NCBI RefSeq assembly: GCF_004379255.2
Contig: NC_056045.1
Coordinates: forward strand, 12,861,593-12,925,592
From: Salvia splendens
Taxonomy: Eukaryota > Streptophyta > Magnoliopsida > Lamiales > Lamiaceae
Direction of reading: 5' to 3'
Length of the DNA: 64,000 nt
Notes under the pieces: generated by a model
The model's database searches: none
What the model saw: only the letters and a program-made list of their open reading frames with translations
Told to the model about the DNA's origin: nothing
Shown: one piece after another, positions 46,222 to 56,404 of the stretch
How positions within the stretch are numbered: the stretch's first letter is position 1
How the letters are laid out: every line of letters starts with the position of its first letter
Translations under genes and position numbers: made by a program

Positions 46222-46780
46222 AATAGTCCTTTGTAATGGTGTAACGCATTCTCGTAGGGCAGCGGAATTGTATGCCCAACAAGACTTAGTAAATGAAATT
46301 TTTTCATTTCGCTTCTATCACTGCGTATTTACAGTTCAGCGATTATTTCATTTATTGTACTCGTCCTCGGTCTTATGAAGTAAACTCTTCTTTGACCGGA
46401 CTTAGTTAGTGTCCTTATTTGGCGAGTTTTATCGCTTGGATTGGACTTTCCCTAGTTAACCGGAGTGGTTTTCGGCTTATTGCAGTTCGTTTCAGACGAA
46501 TTGCTTGTTTCTTAAGCTGAATTGTGGAATCTTGTATCTTCCTTAGAAGCTTGGACTCACAATTGTCTTTAATACATGATCTAAAAAAAGGGGATCAGCC
46601 TTTAAGGAACAATATACCTCAGTAACATTTATAAGAGACAAAACGCACATAGAGAGACAAATAAAAAGGACGAAAAAGATTTTAAACTTTTAAAAAACGA
46701 CAAGTATAAAGAACAATAAAAATATGAAAGCACATAACCCTAGGACCGAACTAGACACAAGACTGACCGGACCTTGTCTC

Positions 46781-49700
46781 TTACAAATAGAACTTCTTGA
46801 GGTTGGAAATATGCCATGTTCGGGGTACTTGTTCTCCTGACATGTGGGTTAATTTATAAGACCCTTTTCCCAGGACTTCTGACACCCGATACGGACCTTC
46901 CCATGTGGGTTCAAGTTTGCCCAGCTTTTCTGCTCGGCTTACTTCATTGTTTCTCAATACGAGATCTCCCACTTGAAACTGCAGCTTTTTCACCCTTTGG
47001 TTATAATACCGGGTTACTTGCTCCTTGTACTTGGCTTCTTTTATGAAGGCCAATTCTCTTCTTTCTTCGGCAAGATCTAGTTCGGCTCTCAGTCCGTCGT
47101 CATTCAGTTCTGTTGAGAAATTAAGGGTTCGGGGGCTGGGTATGCCGATCTCAACCGGAATTACGGCTTCAGTGCCGTACACTAGACTGTACGGAGTTTC
47201 ACCGTTGGAGGTTTTTGGCGTAGTTCGGTAAGACCATAGGACTTGAGGAAGATTTTCTACCCATTGTCCTTTGGCTTGTTCTAACCGAGTTTTTAATCCT
47301 TTCACCAAAGTACGGTTTGTTACTTCCGTTTGTCCGTTTGCTTGTGGGTGAGAGACTGAAGTGAACCGCTGTTGAATATTCAACTCTTGGCACCAATTCT
47401 TGAATGTTTTGTCAGTAAACTGAGTCCCATTATCTGAAATGAGGATATGGGGTATGCCAAATCGGCAAACTATGTTCTTCCAGACAAAATCTAATGCCTT
47501 TGAGCTTGTTATCGTAGCTAATGGTTCAGCCTCCACCCACTTTGTGAAGTAATCCACGGCAACGATCAAGAATTTCATTTGCCGGGGAGCTTGTGGTAGT
47601 GGTCCTACTATGTCTATGCCCCATTGCATAAAAGGCCAAGGGCTTTGCATAGCACATAGATCAGTCTGCGGCGTCCTTGGGATATTTGCATGGATTTGGC
47701 ATTTCGTACATTTCTTAACTAGCTGTACTGCTTCTTGTACCAAAGTTGGCCAATAATATCCCCATCTCAGAACTTTTTTAGCTAATGCTCTAGCTCCGAT
47801 GTGGCTACCGCAAGATCCTTCATGAACTTCTCTAAGGATGTAATCCGTCTCTTCTGGTCCTACACATCGCAATAACGGTTGAAGGTAGGACTTTCTATAT
47901 AGGACTCCTTCATGAAGTTCATACCGACGTGCTCGGCATGTGATTTTCCTTGCTTCTCTCTTATCCTCGGGCAGTTGTCCTTGATTTAGATACTTTAATA
48001 TTGGCGTCATCCAGTTTGGTGAACTGGTTACTGAGTGTACTTCAGCTTCATCAATGCTTCTGTGCGGTAATTCCTCCACCTTTGAGCTCGGATATGAGGC
48101 CAACTTACTTAAAGTATCTGCTCGGCTATTTCCCGCTCTGGGAATGCGGATTATCCGAAAATAAGAGAAATTTCGGCTAATACTTTGCGCTTTGTCCAAG
48201 TATTTTTTCATCCTTTCACCACGGGCTTCACTTGTACCCAGCATGTGATTCACTATGACTTGTGAATCACAATGAATTTTGAGAGATTTGACAAGTAGAC
48301 GTTGCGCTAACTGAAGTCCGGCAAGAAGGGCTTCGTATTCGGCTTCGTTATTAGTGGTTGGGAATAAGAACCGAAGTGAATAAGTTACTTCGTGTCCGTC
48401 GGGAGCGATAAGTAGAATACCAGCTCCACTTCCTGTCTTATTCGAAGCTCCATCTACGAATCCAATCCAACAGTCCGGCGGCTCTACTTCGGGTTTCTGG
48501 GGCTGTGTTAGTTCATCATTGGTGGGATTTTTCTGTTCGGCAATAATAGGGATTGCCTGATCGAACTTTGCCTCTACAAGAAAATCTGCCAAGGCTTGTC
48601 CCTTGATGACTTTCCGAGTTAGATATTCTATTGAATGTTCTCCCAACTCTATGGCCCACTTGGCAATTCTGCCTGATGCTTCTAGCTTAGTCAAAACTTG
48701 CCGAAGTGGAAGATCGGTTAAGACGCATACTTTGTGAGCATAGAAATATGGCCGCAGTCTCCTTGCTGCATTTACTAATGCCAGAGCAATTTTTTCCAGA
48801 GGTTGATACCTTGTTTCGGGACCTCTTAATGCTCGGCTTGTAAAGTAGATAGGACGCTGTTTTAGGCCTTCTTCTCGTACAAGCACCGCGCTAATGGTTT
48901 GATCTGATGCTGCTAAATATAAGAATATCACTTCGGCATCTGTTGGAGCAGAGAGAGTAGGAAGTTCGGTTAAATAACTTTTGAGTTCGTCAAAAGCCTT
49001 TTTCTGTTCGGCTCCCCACTCAAACTTTGGTGCCTTCTTCAAAACATTGAAGAACGGCATTTGCTTTTCGGCTGCTTGGGAAAGGAATCTATTCAGTGCG
49101 GCTAGACATCCAGTTAGCCTTTGCACATCATGTATGGACTTCGGCATTGCCATGTTCTGAACAACTTGAACCTTTAGGGGATTTGCCTTGAGTCCTTCCT
49201 TTGAAACCCAACAACCCAGAAATTTTCCCGAATCTACCAAAAAGGTACATTTTTGGGGATTGAGTTTGAGGTTGGCTTTTTTGAGCACGTCGAGAGTGGA
49301 TTTGAGATTGTTTTCATACTCCGAAGTGCTTCTGCTTTTAACAACTATGTCGTCAACATATACTTCAACCTCTTTTCCGATCAGGTGCCGAAATAGCTTA
49401 TCTACCATCCTTTGATATGTGGCTCCGGCATTCTTTAAACCAAATGGCATCTTTTTATAAGCAAAAATACCGAAGTCAGTAATGAAAGCCGTTTTTGAAG
49501 CATCATTCTCATCCATTAAAACTTGGTGGTATCCTTTATACAAATCAAGAAAACAGAAAATTTCGAAGCCTATCAGAGCTTCTACTTTTTTATCTATGTT
49601 GGGAAGGGGGTAGCAATCTTTAGGACAGTGCTTATTTAGATCCGTAAAATCTATGCACATTTCTTTTTTCTTGATCATCACAGGATTGGCCACCCAAGAA

Positions 49701-50032
49701 GGATATTTTACTTCAAATAATACATCCGCTTTCAGTAATTGGCGGACTTCGTCATGGATGACTTGATTTCTTTCTGCCGCAAAGAGTCTTTGCTTCTGTT
49801 TTATAGGCCGGACTGAAGGATCAATATTTAACCGATGTGTAATTACCTCGGGAGACACTCCAGTCATGTCCAACGGAGACCACACAAAGACATCTTTGTA
49901 CTCTTTGAGGAGCTGGATGGTCTTTTCCCGGAGTAGAGGTGTTCCCGCGAAACCGATCTTGACCGTTCTGGATGGATCATCTTCGTATAACTGAACTTTC
50001 ATCGAGTTCGGCTCCGGTGTGACTTCGTTCAT
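46781..50032 (-). CDS. Gypsy-T pol: reverse transcriptase, two RNase H domains, integrase
   Basis: An uninterrupted 1083-residue frame. Reverse transcriptase: MCIDFTDLNKHCPKDCYPLP, the YKGYHQV and KMPFGLKNAGATYQR blocks, and the YVDDIVVKS catalytic box. First RNase H: VFLYLAASD-like entry, then ALALVNAARRLRPYF. A second, archaeal-type RNase H: GFVDGASNKTGSGAGILL, NNEAEYEALLAGL, CDSQVIVNHM. Integrase: HHCC (HEGSCGSHIGARALAKK to CTKCQ), then DDE residues in WGIDIVGPLP, ISDNGTQFT and ANGQTEVTNR. The C-terminus ends WEGPYRVSEVLGKGSYKL. No chromodomain. Length and order fit a complete Tat pol. It lies in the same frame as gag-pro, separated only by the UAG at 50068-50066. Confidence 0.95.
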   Translation of the reverse strand: MNEVTPEPNSMKVQLYEDDPSRTVKIGFAGTPLLREKTIQLLKEYKDVFVWSPLDMTGVSPEVITHRLNIDPSVRPIKQKQRLFAAERNQVIHDEVRQLLKADVLFEVKYPSWVANPVMIKKKEMCIDFTDLNKHCPKDCYPLPNIDKKVEALIGFEIFCFLDLYKGYHQVLMDENDASKTAFITDFGIFAYKKMPFGLKNAGATYQRMVDKLFRHLIGKEVEVYVDDIVVKSRSTSEYENNLKSTLDVLKKANLKLNPQKCTFLVDSGKFLGCWVSKEGLKANPLKVQVVQNMAMPKSIHDVQRLTGCLAALNRFLSQAAEKQMPFFNVLKKAPKFEWGAEQKKAFDELKSYLTELPTLSAPTDAEVIFLYLAASDQTISAVLVREEGLKQRPIYFTSRALRGPETRYQPLEKIALALVNAARRLRPYFYAHKVCVLTDLPLRQVLTKLEASGRIAKWAIELGEHSIEYLTRKVIKGQALADFLVEAKFDQAIPIIAEQKNPTNDELTQPQKPEVEPPDCWIGFVDGASNKTGSGAGILLIAPDGHEVTYSLRFLFPTTNNEAEYEALLAGLQLAQRLLVKSLKIHCDSQVIVNHMLGTSEARGERMKKYLDKAQSISRNFSYFRIIRIPRAGNSRADTLSKLASYPSSKVEELPHRSIDEAEVHSVTSSPNWMTPILKYLNQGQLPEDKREARKITCRARRYELHEGVLYRKSYLQPLLRCVGPEETDYILREVHEGSCGSHIGARALAKKVLRWGYYWPTLVQEAVQLVKKCTKCQIHANIPRTPQTDLCAMQSPWPFMQWGIDIVGPLPQAPRQMKFLIVAVDYFTKWVEAEPLATITSSKALDFVWKNIVCRFGIPHILISDNGTQFTDKTFKNWCQELNIQQRFTSVSHPQANGQTEVTNRTLVKGLKTRLEQAKGQWVENLPQVLWSYRTTPKTSNGETPYSLVYGTEAVIPVEIGIPSPRTLNFSTELNDDGLRAELDLAEERRELAFIKEAKYKEQVTRYYNQRVKKLQFQVGDLVLRNNEVSRAEKLGKLEPTWEGPYRVSEVLGKGSYKLTHMSGEQVPRTWHISNLKKFYL

Positions 50033-50056
50033 TTCGCCTGCCTCTGACTCCGGCTG

Positions 50057-50072
50057 CTGTGATTGCTATGCT
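50057..50072 (-). promoter_or_regulatory. Candidate stop-codon readthrough site between gag-pro and pol
   Basis: Minus strand reads GCA UAG CAA UCA CAG. The stop is in frame with pol (12 codons upstream of its first ATG), and the six bases after it fit the plant readthrough consensus CARYYA known from tobamovirus work. Readthrough would make a Gag-Pro-Pol fusion at a low ratio. Confidence 0.55.
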
Positions 50073-51556
50073 TGATGGTGCCGATCTGATTGTTCGGCAC
50101 TTTTAAGCGCAATCTGCAAACATTCTTTTGCTCTCTTTTGATCACCTCGGATGACTGCTATCCCTCCTTTAGTAGGGATCTTGATTGTGAGGTGATAAGT
50201 AGAGCAAATGGCCCGAACTGTGTTGAGCCAGTCTCTTCCCAGTATAATGTTATACGGGGATCGAGCTTTTACCACAAAAAACTCGATCACCGTACTGGAG
50301 CTAGTAGGCGCTCTTCCTACCGTAATCGGAAGGCTGATAATACCTTCAGGGCGGGTGTCCTCCTGGGCGAAACTTTTCAGAGGAAGTGGGGCCGGACTGA
50401 GCCGAGCTGGATCCACTTCCAGTTTATCAAAACATTCTTTAAAAAGAATGCTAACCGACGCTCCTGTATCCACAAACACTCTGTGGATCAGTTTGTTTGC
50501 CACTCCAGCTTGAATGACAATAGCGTCTTGATGAGGAGAAATGGCCGGGACGGGATCTGCATCTGAAAATGTAATTACTTCCTCCTTCTTCAGCCTTTTA
50601 TGTGTTGGCTCCTCTCGATTGAAGCCTCTGCGCTCTGATTTTAGAGACGATTTAGTCTTCCCGGCTGGGAGAGCGTCAATAGTCTGGATTACTCCATCGT
50701 ATTGCGGCTCGTCATCGTCTTCGGGATCCTGTTGCCTTTTAGGATCCTGAGGAGCGCAGTTCGCACTTCTCTGTTTCTTATTCTTTTTCGGCGGCTTGCT
50801 TTGGTATTTTTTTAACGTCCCTGCTTTCACAAAAACATCAATATCTGCTGCCAAATTTCGGCACTCCTCGGTATCGTGACCGTGGTCTTGATGGAAGGAG
50901 CAATATTTATCCTGACTTCGGCGCGTGGCCGATTTCGTCATTGGCTTTGATTTTTCGAACATATCAGAATGCAGTTCGAAAATTTCCGCTCTCGACTTGT
51001 TCAATGGTACGAACTGAGCGGGTGGTTTCTCAGGATTGAGACGTGGTCCCAATCTGTCTTGTACCGGTGCCCTTTGAATTCTTTCAAAAGGAGTTCGGCG
51101 AGGATGTCCCTGATCGCTATGATCGGGCTTCCTCTTGTCTCCTCTGGAAGAGCTGTCTAAAGACCGTTTTCGACGGTCTGCCTCATCAGCACGAGAAAAC
51201 TGGTCCGCAATGTCCCACATCTCTTGAGCTGTTTGCGGACTGCATTCAACGAGCTTTCTGTAGAGAGCTCCTGGCAGAATTCCATTTTGGAATGCCGAAA
51301 TGACAAGTAGATCATTGAGATCATCTACTTGTAGGCATTCCTTGTGGAATCTTGTCATGAAGTCGCTAATCTTTTCATCGCGACCTTGACGTATAGAAAG
51401 CAGCTGAGCCGAAGTGATTCGGGTTTCAGCTTTCTGGAAGAACCTCCTATGAAAAGCATCCATTAGATCTCTGTAAGATCTAATGCTGCCTTGAGGGAGG
51501 CTATCAAACCACCTTCTTGCGTTCCCGATGAGCAGCTTGGGAAACAGCTTACACAT
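50066..51556 (-). CDS. Gypsy-T gag (main part) and protease
   Basis: The frame starts within the gag capsid (MCKLFPKLLIGNARRWFDSL, then AFHRRFFQKAE and FQNGILPGALYRKL), continues through a nucleocapsid with CSFHQDHGHDTEECRNL (the CCHC-like knuckle of Tat elements), a basic linker, and an aspartic protease (VDTGASVSILFKECF, with NIILGRDWLN near the end). It ends at UAG 50068-50066, followed by CAA UCA. The upstream third of gag lies in another frame (52164-51463), so one indel near 51560 has broken the ORF. Confidence 0.9.
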   Translation of the reverse strand: MCKLFPKLLIGNARRWFDSLPQGSIRSYRDLMDAFHRRFFQKAETRITSAQLLSIRQGRDEKISDFMTRFHKECLQVDDLNDLLVISAFQNGILPGALYRKLVECSPQTAQEMWDIADQFSRADEADRRKRSLDSSSRGDKRKPDHSDQGHPRRTPFERIQRAPVQDRLGPRLNPEKPPAQFVPLNKSRAEIFELHSDMFEKSKPMTKSATRRSQDKYCSFHQDHGHDTEECRNLAADIDVFVKAGTLKKYQSKPPKKNKKQRSANCAPQDPKRQQDPEDDDEPQYDGVIQTIDALPAGKTKSSLKSERRGFNREEPTHKRLKKEEVITFSDADPVPAISPHQDAIVIQAGVANKLIHRVFVDTGASVSILFKECFDKLEVDPARLSPAPLPLKSFAQEDTRPEGIISLPITVGRAPTSSSTVIEFFVVKARSPYNIILGRDWLNTVRAICSTYHLTIKIPTKGGIAVIRGDQKRAKECLQIALKSAEQSDRHHQA

Positions 51557-52164
51557 ATAACCTCATTGAGACCTTGGTTCGCCATATTATACTGATAGCG
51601 TCCCAGGAAATCATGAGGATCCACTAACCCGTCATAAGTCACTGACGGAGTTCGGTAATTCTGTGGCAACGGAGTTCTGGTGATATCATCCGAAAATGGA
51701 GTCTTCAGCGCTCCATACATAGCGAATCCGACATCTCTACGGTATGGTGGAGATGGAGCTCTCCTGTGATTTCGGTAACAAGGAGGAGAAGGAACATATC
51801 GGTGGTGAGGATTCTTTTTCCTGGAAGATACGACACTACTGCGGTAGTGACTTTCATGTCTGGAGGGGGAGGGAGAATCCGCCGTTTTCTTCTCCGGCTT
51901 CTGGCTCTTTTGCAGGAATGTTAAGAACTCATCCTGCTTCTCAGCCAAGAACAACTTGACAGCCTCATTCAAATCGAGCTGCTGGGGAGGCTCGGTGCGA
52001 TGACTTTTTGAGTGGTTTGTTCTTTCACCGTGAGAACTGGAGGTAGATTTCTCCAGAGGCTGTTTTCCAGACCTACGGGCTGGACTAGCTTCCTCACGTC
52101 CATCACGGACGGAAGTATGGGTATTATGTGATCTGGTACGCATTTTTTGGTGGAAGAGGATCAA
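51463..52164 (-). pseudogene. Gypsy-T gag N-terminal part, frameshifted from the rest
   Basis: Starts MILFHQKMRTRSHNTHTS. A basic Ser/Arg-rich region (SRKKNPHHRYVPSPPCYRN) precedes the capsid entry TYDGLVDPHDFLGRYQYNM. Conserved sequence ends at NQGLNEV and resumes in another frame at MCKLFP (51556), so a small indel lies at 51556-51565. An internal ATG at 52142 is an alternative start. Gag would be the shell protein of the virus-like particle. Confidence 0.85.
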
Positions 52165-52193
52165 AAACTCGCTTTTATCACAGTTTTGGTTTT

Positions 52194-52217
52194 CTGTGTT
52201 CCCACAGACGGCGCCAG
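52194..52217 (-). promoter_or_regulatory. Gypsy-T primer-binding site
   Basis: Minus strand CTGGCGCCGTCTGTGGGAAC directly after the 5' LTR, the common plant gypsy primer site type. Confidence 0.9.
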
Positions 52218-52786
52218 TGATGATTTAGCGAATTTTTGATGGGAATAAATGCAAGTAATAAATGAAGATCACAACACTGAAAATTACGTGGTTCGATTTA
52301 CTGAGGTAAATCTACGTCCACGGGAAGAATAGAGGGCAAATTTGTATTGCTTGATCTAGCTTACAGATTACAATACTGATTTGCTATATGAGATTCAGGA
52401 TCTAGAGAACTTAACCCTGGTCTATCTGATCTAAGTTCTATTTATACATTCGAACTAAGATCGTGGTTTGCAGCCCTGGTAGGGGGGTTGATAACTGCTT
52501 AATGCCACTAAATAGATCGTGGGTGTAATGGAGGTCGTGGAGATCCTGCATGGGTCCACTATCTCCTTGTTCGGTCGAATACTGAGACCGAACTGCTGAA
52601 CTTTGCCGATCAGCTTTTGCCGATCTGAGAGTCGAGCTCGATAGATCGGCTTTTACCGAGCTATAGGCTGTGACCGAACTCTTTGGTTGTGCCGAACTGA
52701 TACTCTTTCTTGGGTTTTGGGCTGATGGGCCATCACTGCTATTGGGCTCGCAATTATTGTTTAGTTGTTTAGTTCGTATCCCATCA
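52218..52786 (-). repeat. Gypsy-T 5' LTR
   Basis: TGATGATTTAGCG...GTATCCCATCA (plus); followed by AATTA. Confidence 0.92.
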
Positions 52787-52999
52787 AATTACATGAATAT
52801 GATATGAACAATTTGGATAAAGATTACAGTATTGATCCACCACCTTGATGTAAATTCAATTGAAAAAAGTCAACTGCCGAGTGCTCACTAAATAGGCAAT
52901 GTGCCTTATAAAACAGATCGAGCACCAAAAATACCCGATAATCTAATATTTGTAGTTCATACGTCGACCATTAATGTTCACTAAGCTAAATATAAAATG

Positions 53000-53320
53000 T
53001 ACTCTCAACGTCCCCCAGCATGTGTCCTAATTTGGCTTAACACGGAGTTTTAAAAAATTCTCTATTTGTCTACTATTTAAAGAACTATTTAGCCATTTTG
53101 GATTGTCCACGATTTATACAATCATTTACTTTATTCCAATTTTAGTATGCATACCTCACATTCCACCAACTTTTTACACACAATCCAATATAAAACTAAT
53201 ACTTTAAATGATCTCACATTCCACACACACTCTCTTTTTACTTTTCTTAACAAAGTCAAACAATTTCTTAAAATTCGTAACATATCAAAAGAGCTCTTTA
53301 AATAGTGGACGGATAGAGTA
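53000..53320. mobile_element. Stowaway-like MITE, possibly compound
   Basis: TA-CTCTCAACGTCCC at left, GTGGACGGATAGAG-TA at right. At 320 bp it is longer than the others, with an inner CTATTTAAAGA / TCTTTAAATAG pair. Confidence 0.6.
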
Positions 53321-54047
53321 TAAAGAAAAATGAGTTGAAAAAGTAAAGTGTATGTTGTTTCTACTTTTACATATTAGTATTATAATAAAATCTGAATAAA
53401 ATGAGTTGGTAGAATCTGATACTCTCTAAAGAAAACTAATCAGACGTAATACAACCCAAAATAAGGAATACAAAATGAAAATTGAAACAAAATTGAAACA
53501 ATAATGCAGTAGTAAGCCTACGAGATATGCCCCTATAGTGCTCGCGAATTGGCGTGTCGCCCCAAAGATAAAATGGTTTTTCGTCTTTGATGAAGCAACA
53601 CCGCTATCAGCGGAGCTCCGGCGAACTGGATGGAGGTGAGAGCAGAGTTTCGACGCAAGAACAATGCAAAAGAGAGAGAGAGCTCTTATGATGCAGAATG
53701 CATGGAATGGCTAGCCAGAGGTCAACACAGCCTTGATGGTTGTCATCTGTAATTGTCGGGCGTTACAAGCCGTTACTAGAACTAGAAAGGCTGATCCTGG
53801 ACGGACATATCGGGACACGCTGCACGTCTAGGTTCGCTCATGACATTGACTTCGTCACGTCTCAGCCACGCTGGCTTCACTACGTCATATTGACGAGGTG
53901 TCATCCCACTGGCTCGCTGACTTGGAAGTGGAGGTCCAAGTCCACGAGCACATGGCACGTGGCTCGCGGCCGCAGCGAGTGCGTGTGGGCTCTAAAGCCT
54001 ATCTTAGTCCCCTATAATTATTACATGTAATAACTCTTTTTATTAAA
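53321..54047. other. Unassigned stretch with GC-rich 53560-54000
   Basis: No domain recognised in the 96-codon open frame 53740-54030. Base composition and the GAGAGAGAGAGCTC run look like LTR or 5' UTR sequence, but I find no partner copy in the window. Confidence 0.4.
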
Positions 54048-54297
54048 TATTCCCCCCGTTCCATAGTAGTGGCGACATTTCTTTTTGACACGTAAATTAA
54101 GAAAAAAAGTGTGTAATATATTAACTAAAAAAATAATACACTATGAGTGAGGAAAAAGTAGAAAGAAGAAAGTAAGAGAGAGGGAAAAGTAAGTGAGAAG
54201 AAATGTGTTGACTTTCACTAAAAAGGGAAATGACTCCACTACTTTGGAACGTACCAAAATGACAAAATGACTCTACTACTATGAAACAGAGGAAGTA
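54048..54297. mobile_element. Stowaway-like MITE
   Basis: TA-TTCCCCCCGTTCCATAGTAG at left, CTACTATGAAACAGAGGAAG-TA at right. Confidence 0.8.
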
Positions 54298-54477
54298 CTA
54301 GTTTAATAAGGTTGTGACTTCGTATATGGGATAATTAGCTCTCTTAATTAATACCTTAGCTTTTCTCACAACTCATTTAATTAGTTCGCATTTTTCTCAA
54401 CTTTAATCCATTATTTCTCACTCACTGGGAATCGGATTTGAGAAAATGAATATAGTTATCTACTCTAAACGTATATC

Positions 54478-55353
54478 TGTTGGGACTACTGCAGAGAAAG
54501 ACACGGAAAACAAACAGGTCCTTACGGATCTATTTAGGTGATTATGCATTCGATTCCAATTTCATGCAAATATTCCAGATCTATACATGAACACATCAAA
54601 GCACACATAAACATGCAATTTGATGTAGATTCGATTGTTACCGCTCGATCCATTAAAGGATTGACGTTGCTAGCTGCACCTCCCGGTGATCCTTGATTTA
54701 TCGATCACGAATCTTCCACTCTATTCCCAAGTCCTTGACTATTCATCCGTGTGGGCGGATCTCGAAGAATCAATAATAGTTTCATGAGATCTAGAAAGAA
54801 CACTACACAAAATAATCTATCTCAATTCAATTCTATGGATTAGAATGAACAAGTTAAGTCAAGAATCAAAACCTTAGCTCTTCCTTTGCAAAGGCACGAA
54901 AATCGAGGTGAGAGAGAGAGAAACCACACGAGTGGCAGCTAGGGTTTAGAGTAGGAGAATTGTGTTATGTCTTGTGTGCTAGGGTTTTCACATCTCATCA
55001 CTATTTATAAGTTTGGACTAGGTTTGGACTATGGTTTTCACATATCATCACTAACACTGCAACCATAGGTAGCTAAGGCCTATCTAGGTTGTGAACACGT
55101 TTTTCTTCTTACTAGATCTGGTCAAGTCCCCTACTGGAAAACCCATAAGGAATCATCGGATTTCCCAAATTTGACCTTCTTAGTAAGAAGCCCTAGACTT
55201 GTTTATTATATTTCAATAAATAAACCATTATATTATATTATTTATTCTCATAATTAAGTAAACAAGTGGACGTGGCATTTCTCGTATACATGCACAAGCT
55301 GACTGTACAAAGGCATGTTGCTCGAAGCATCTTTTAGTATACAAACCCCAACA
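54478..55353 (-). repeat. LTR of a truncated copia element (Copia-C)
   Basis: TGTTGGGACTACTGC...AAACCCCAACA (plus), 876 bp. The plus-strand ATCTCCCACTTATACTC that follows is the same polypurine region as in Copia-A, so this is a 3' LTR read on minus. The end GCTCGAA...TTTTAGTATAC resembles Copia-A's LTR end. No second LTR lies in the window. Confidence 0.75.
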
Positions 55354-56095
55354 ATCTCCCACTTATACTCAAAGAATGCTTTCGAGTATACCGACCGCTT
55401 TATTGACCTTGTGCTACACATTCACACACATTTTCTCCCACTTATACTCAAAACAGGATCTGACCATTATGGACTAAACTATAATTCTCCTAAAAGAATC
55501 ACCAATATAGTTTGCTAGAGTACATAAAAACGAAAATATAAACTTATAATTTATATCCTTAATTCTTGCTTAGGAGCACGTTTATTTGTTCAAGATATTT
55601 CTAGGTCCTTTGATCCAGTGGAATAATTGAGTTTAATTTATTTGTTCAAGATATTTCTACATCCTCAATAGAGCATAATAATCATTGTTGTCCCGTAATT
55701 TATAGCACAACTCATTATATTGAGTTTACTTGGCCAACAAGCAAACCTTTTGAATCGAAATCGCCAACACACATACATTTTGTGATGTCCATAACGTATT
55801 GTCATAAAATACAAGATCATTTTGGTCCATAGAGCATAATACTCATTGTTATCCCGTGAGAGTTAATTTATAGCATAACTCATTATATTTGGGTTTACTT
55901 GGTCAACAAGGAAACCTTTTGAATCGAAATCGTCAACACACATGCATTTTGTGATGTCTGTAATGTATTGTCATAAAAAACAAGATCACTTTGGTCAATA
56001 GAGCATAATAATCATTATTGTCCCGTGGTAGTAAATTTATAGCATAACTCATTATATTTGGGTTTACTTGGTTAATAAGGAAACCTTTTGTATCA
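55354..56095 (-). repeat. Copia-C internal remnant with a triplicated block of about 160 bp
   Basis: Units starting ATAGAGCATAATA lie at 55668, 55829 and 55998 (periods 161 and 169) and share TTTATAGCA(T/C)AACTCATTATATT and AAACCTTTTG(A/T)ATC. No coding sequence remains. Confidence 0.8.
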
Positions 56096-56131
56096 GTGTT
56101 CTTTGAAAAAAAAAAAAAAAAAAAAAAAAAA
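56096..56131 (+). mobile_element. Minimal retroposed insertion: 10 bases plus poly-A, with 19 bp target duplication
   Basis: GTGTTCTTTG followed by a run of A's (28 in total to 56133) is flanked by AAGGAAACCTTTTGTATCA at 56077-56095 and 56132-56150. This is what target-primed reverse transcription leaves when it stops almost at once. Confidence 0.8.
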
Positions 56132-56404
56132 AAGGAAACCTTTTGTATCAATCATTTTCAAACAAAATTCAAGATGTTCTCAATTTCACACTCAATGTGT
56201 GCGAATTTCACACAGTGACCTCATTTTCAATGTGTGCGAATTTCACATAGTGAGTTTACTGTTCCATCGATTCTCGGTTACTGTTCTTTTGATTTCTTGG
56301 TGGAATACCTGGTCTCTGTTCCGGATTCCTTGATTTTGCGTTTGCTATTTGCTGGGATTTTTCATCTTTGGCTGACTGGGGGTAGACTAGGGTTCTTGTG
56401 AGAT

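Larger units (their letters stand above)
42443..52786 (-). mobile_element. Gypsy-T: nearly intact Ty3/gypsy element of the Tat type, 10.3 kb
   Basis: LTRs of 568-569 bp, differing at only four or five positions by eye, are flanked by a perfect AATTA duplication (42438-42442 and 52787-52791). On the minus strand the 5' LTR is followed by the primer site CTGGCGCCGTCTGTGGGAA, and a run of G's precedes the 3' LTR. Gag-pro and pol read minus, with two extra ORFs on the plus strand between pol and the 3' LTR. A second, archaeal-type RNase H in pol together with antisense ORFs are known marks of the Tat lineage. A one-base frameshift in gag and a stop in the first antisense ORF are the only obvious lesions. 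Confidence 0.9.

Noticed and set aside
46781..50032. Endogenous pararetrovirus as source of the long pol
   Set aside because: It has an integrase with HHCC and DDE motifs, LTRs, a primer site and a 5 bp duplication, and no movement protein: a Ty3/gypsy retrotransposon.
53740..54030. 96-codon plus-strand ORF
   Set aside because: No domain, no splice context, GC-rich sequence where chance ORFs are expected.
55668..56095. CRISPR-like array
   Set aside because: Repeat units are about 160 bp and contiguous, in a plant retroelement; there are no spacers.
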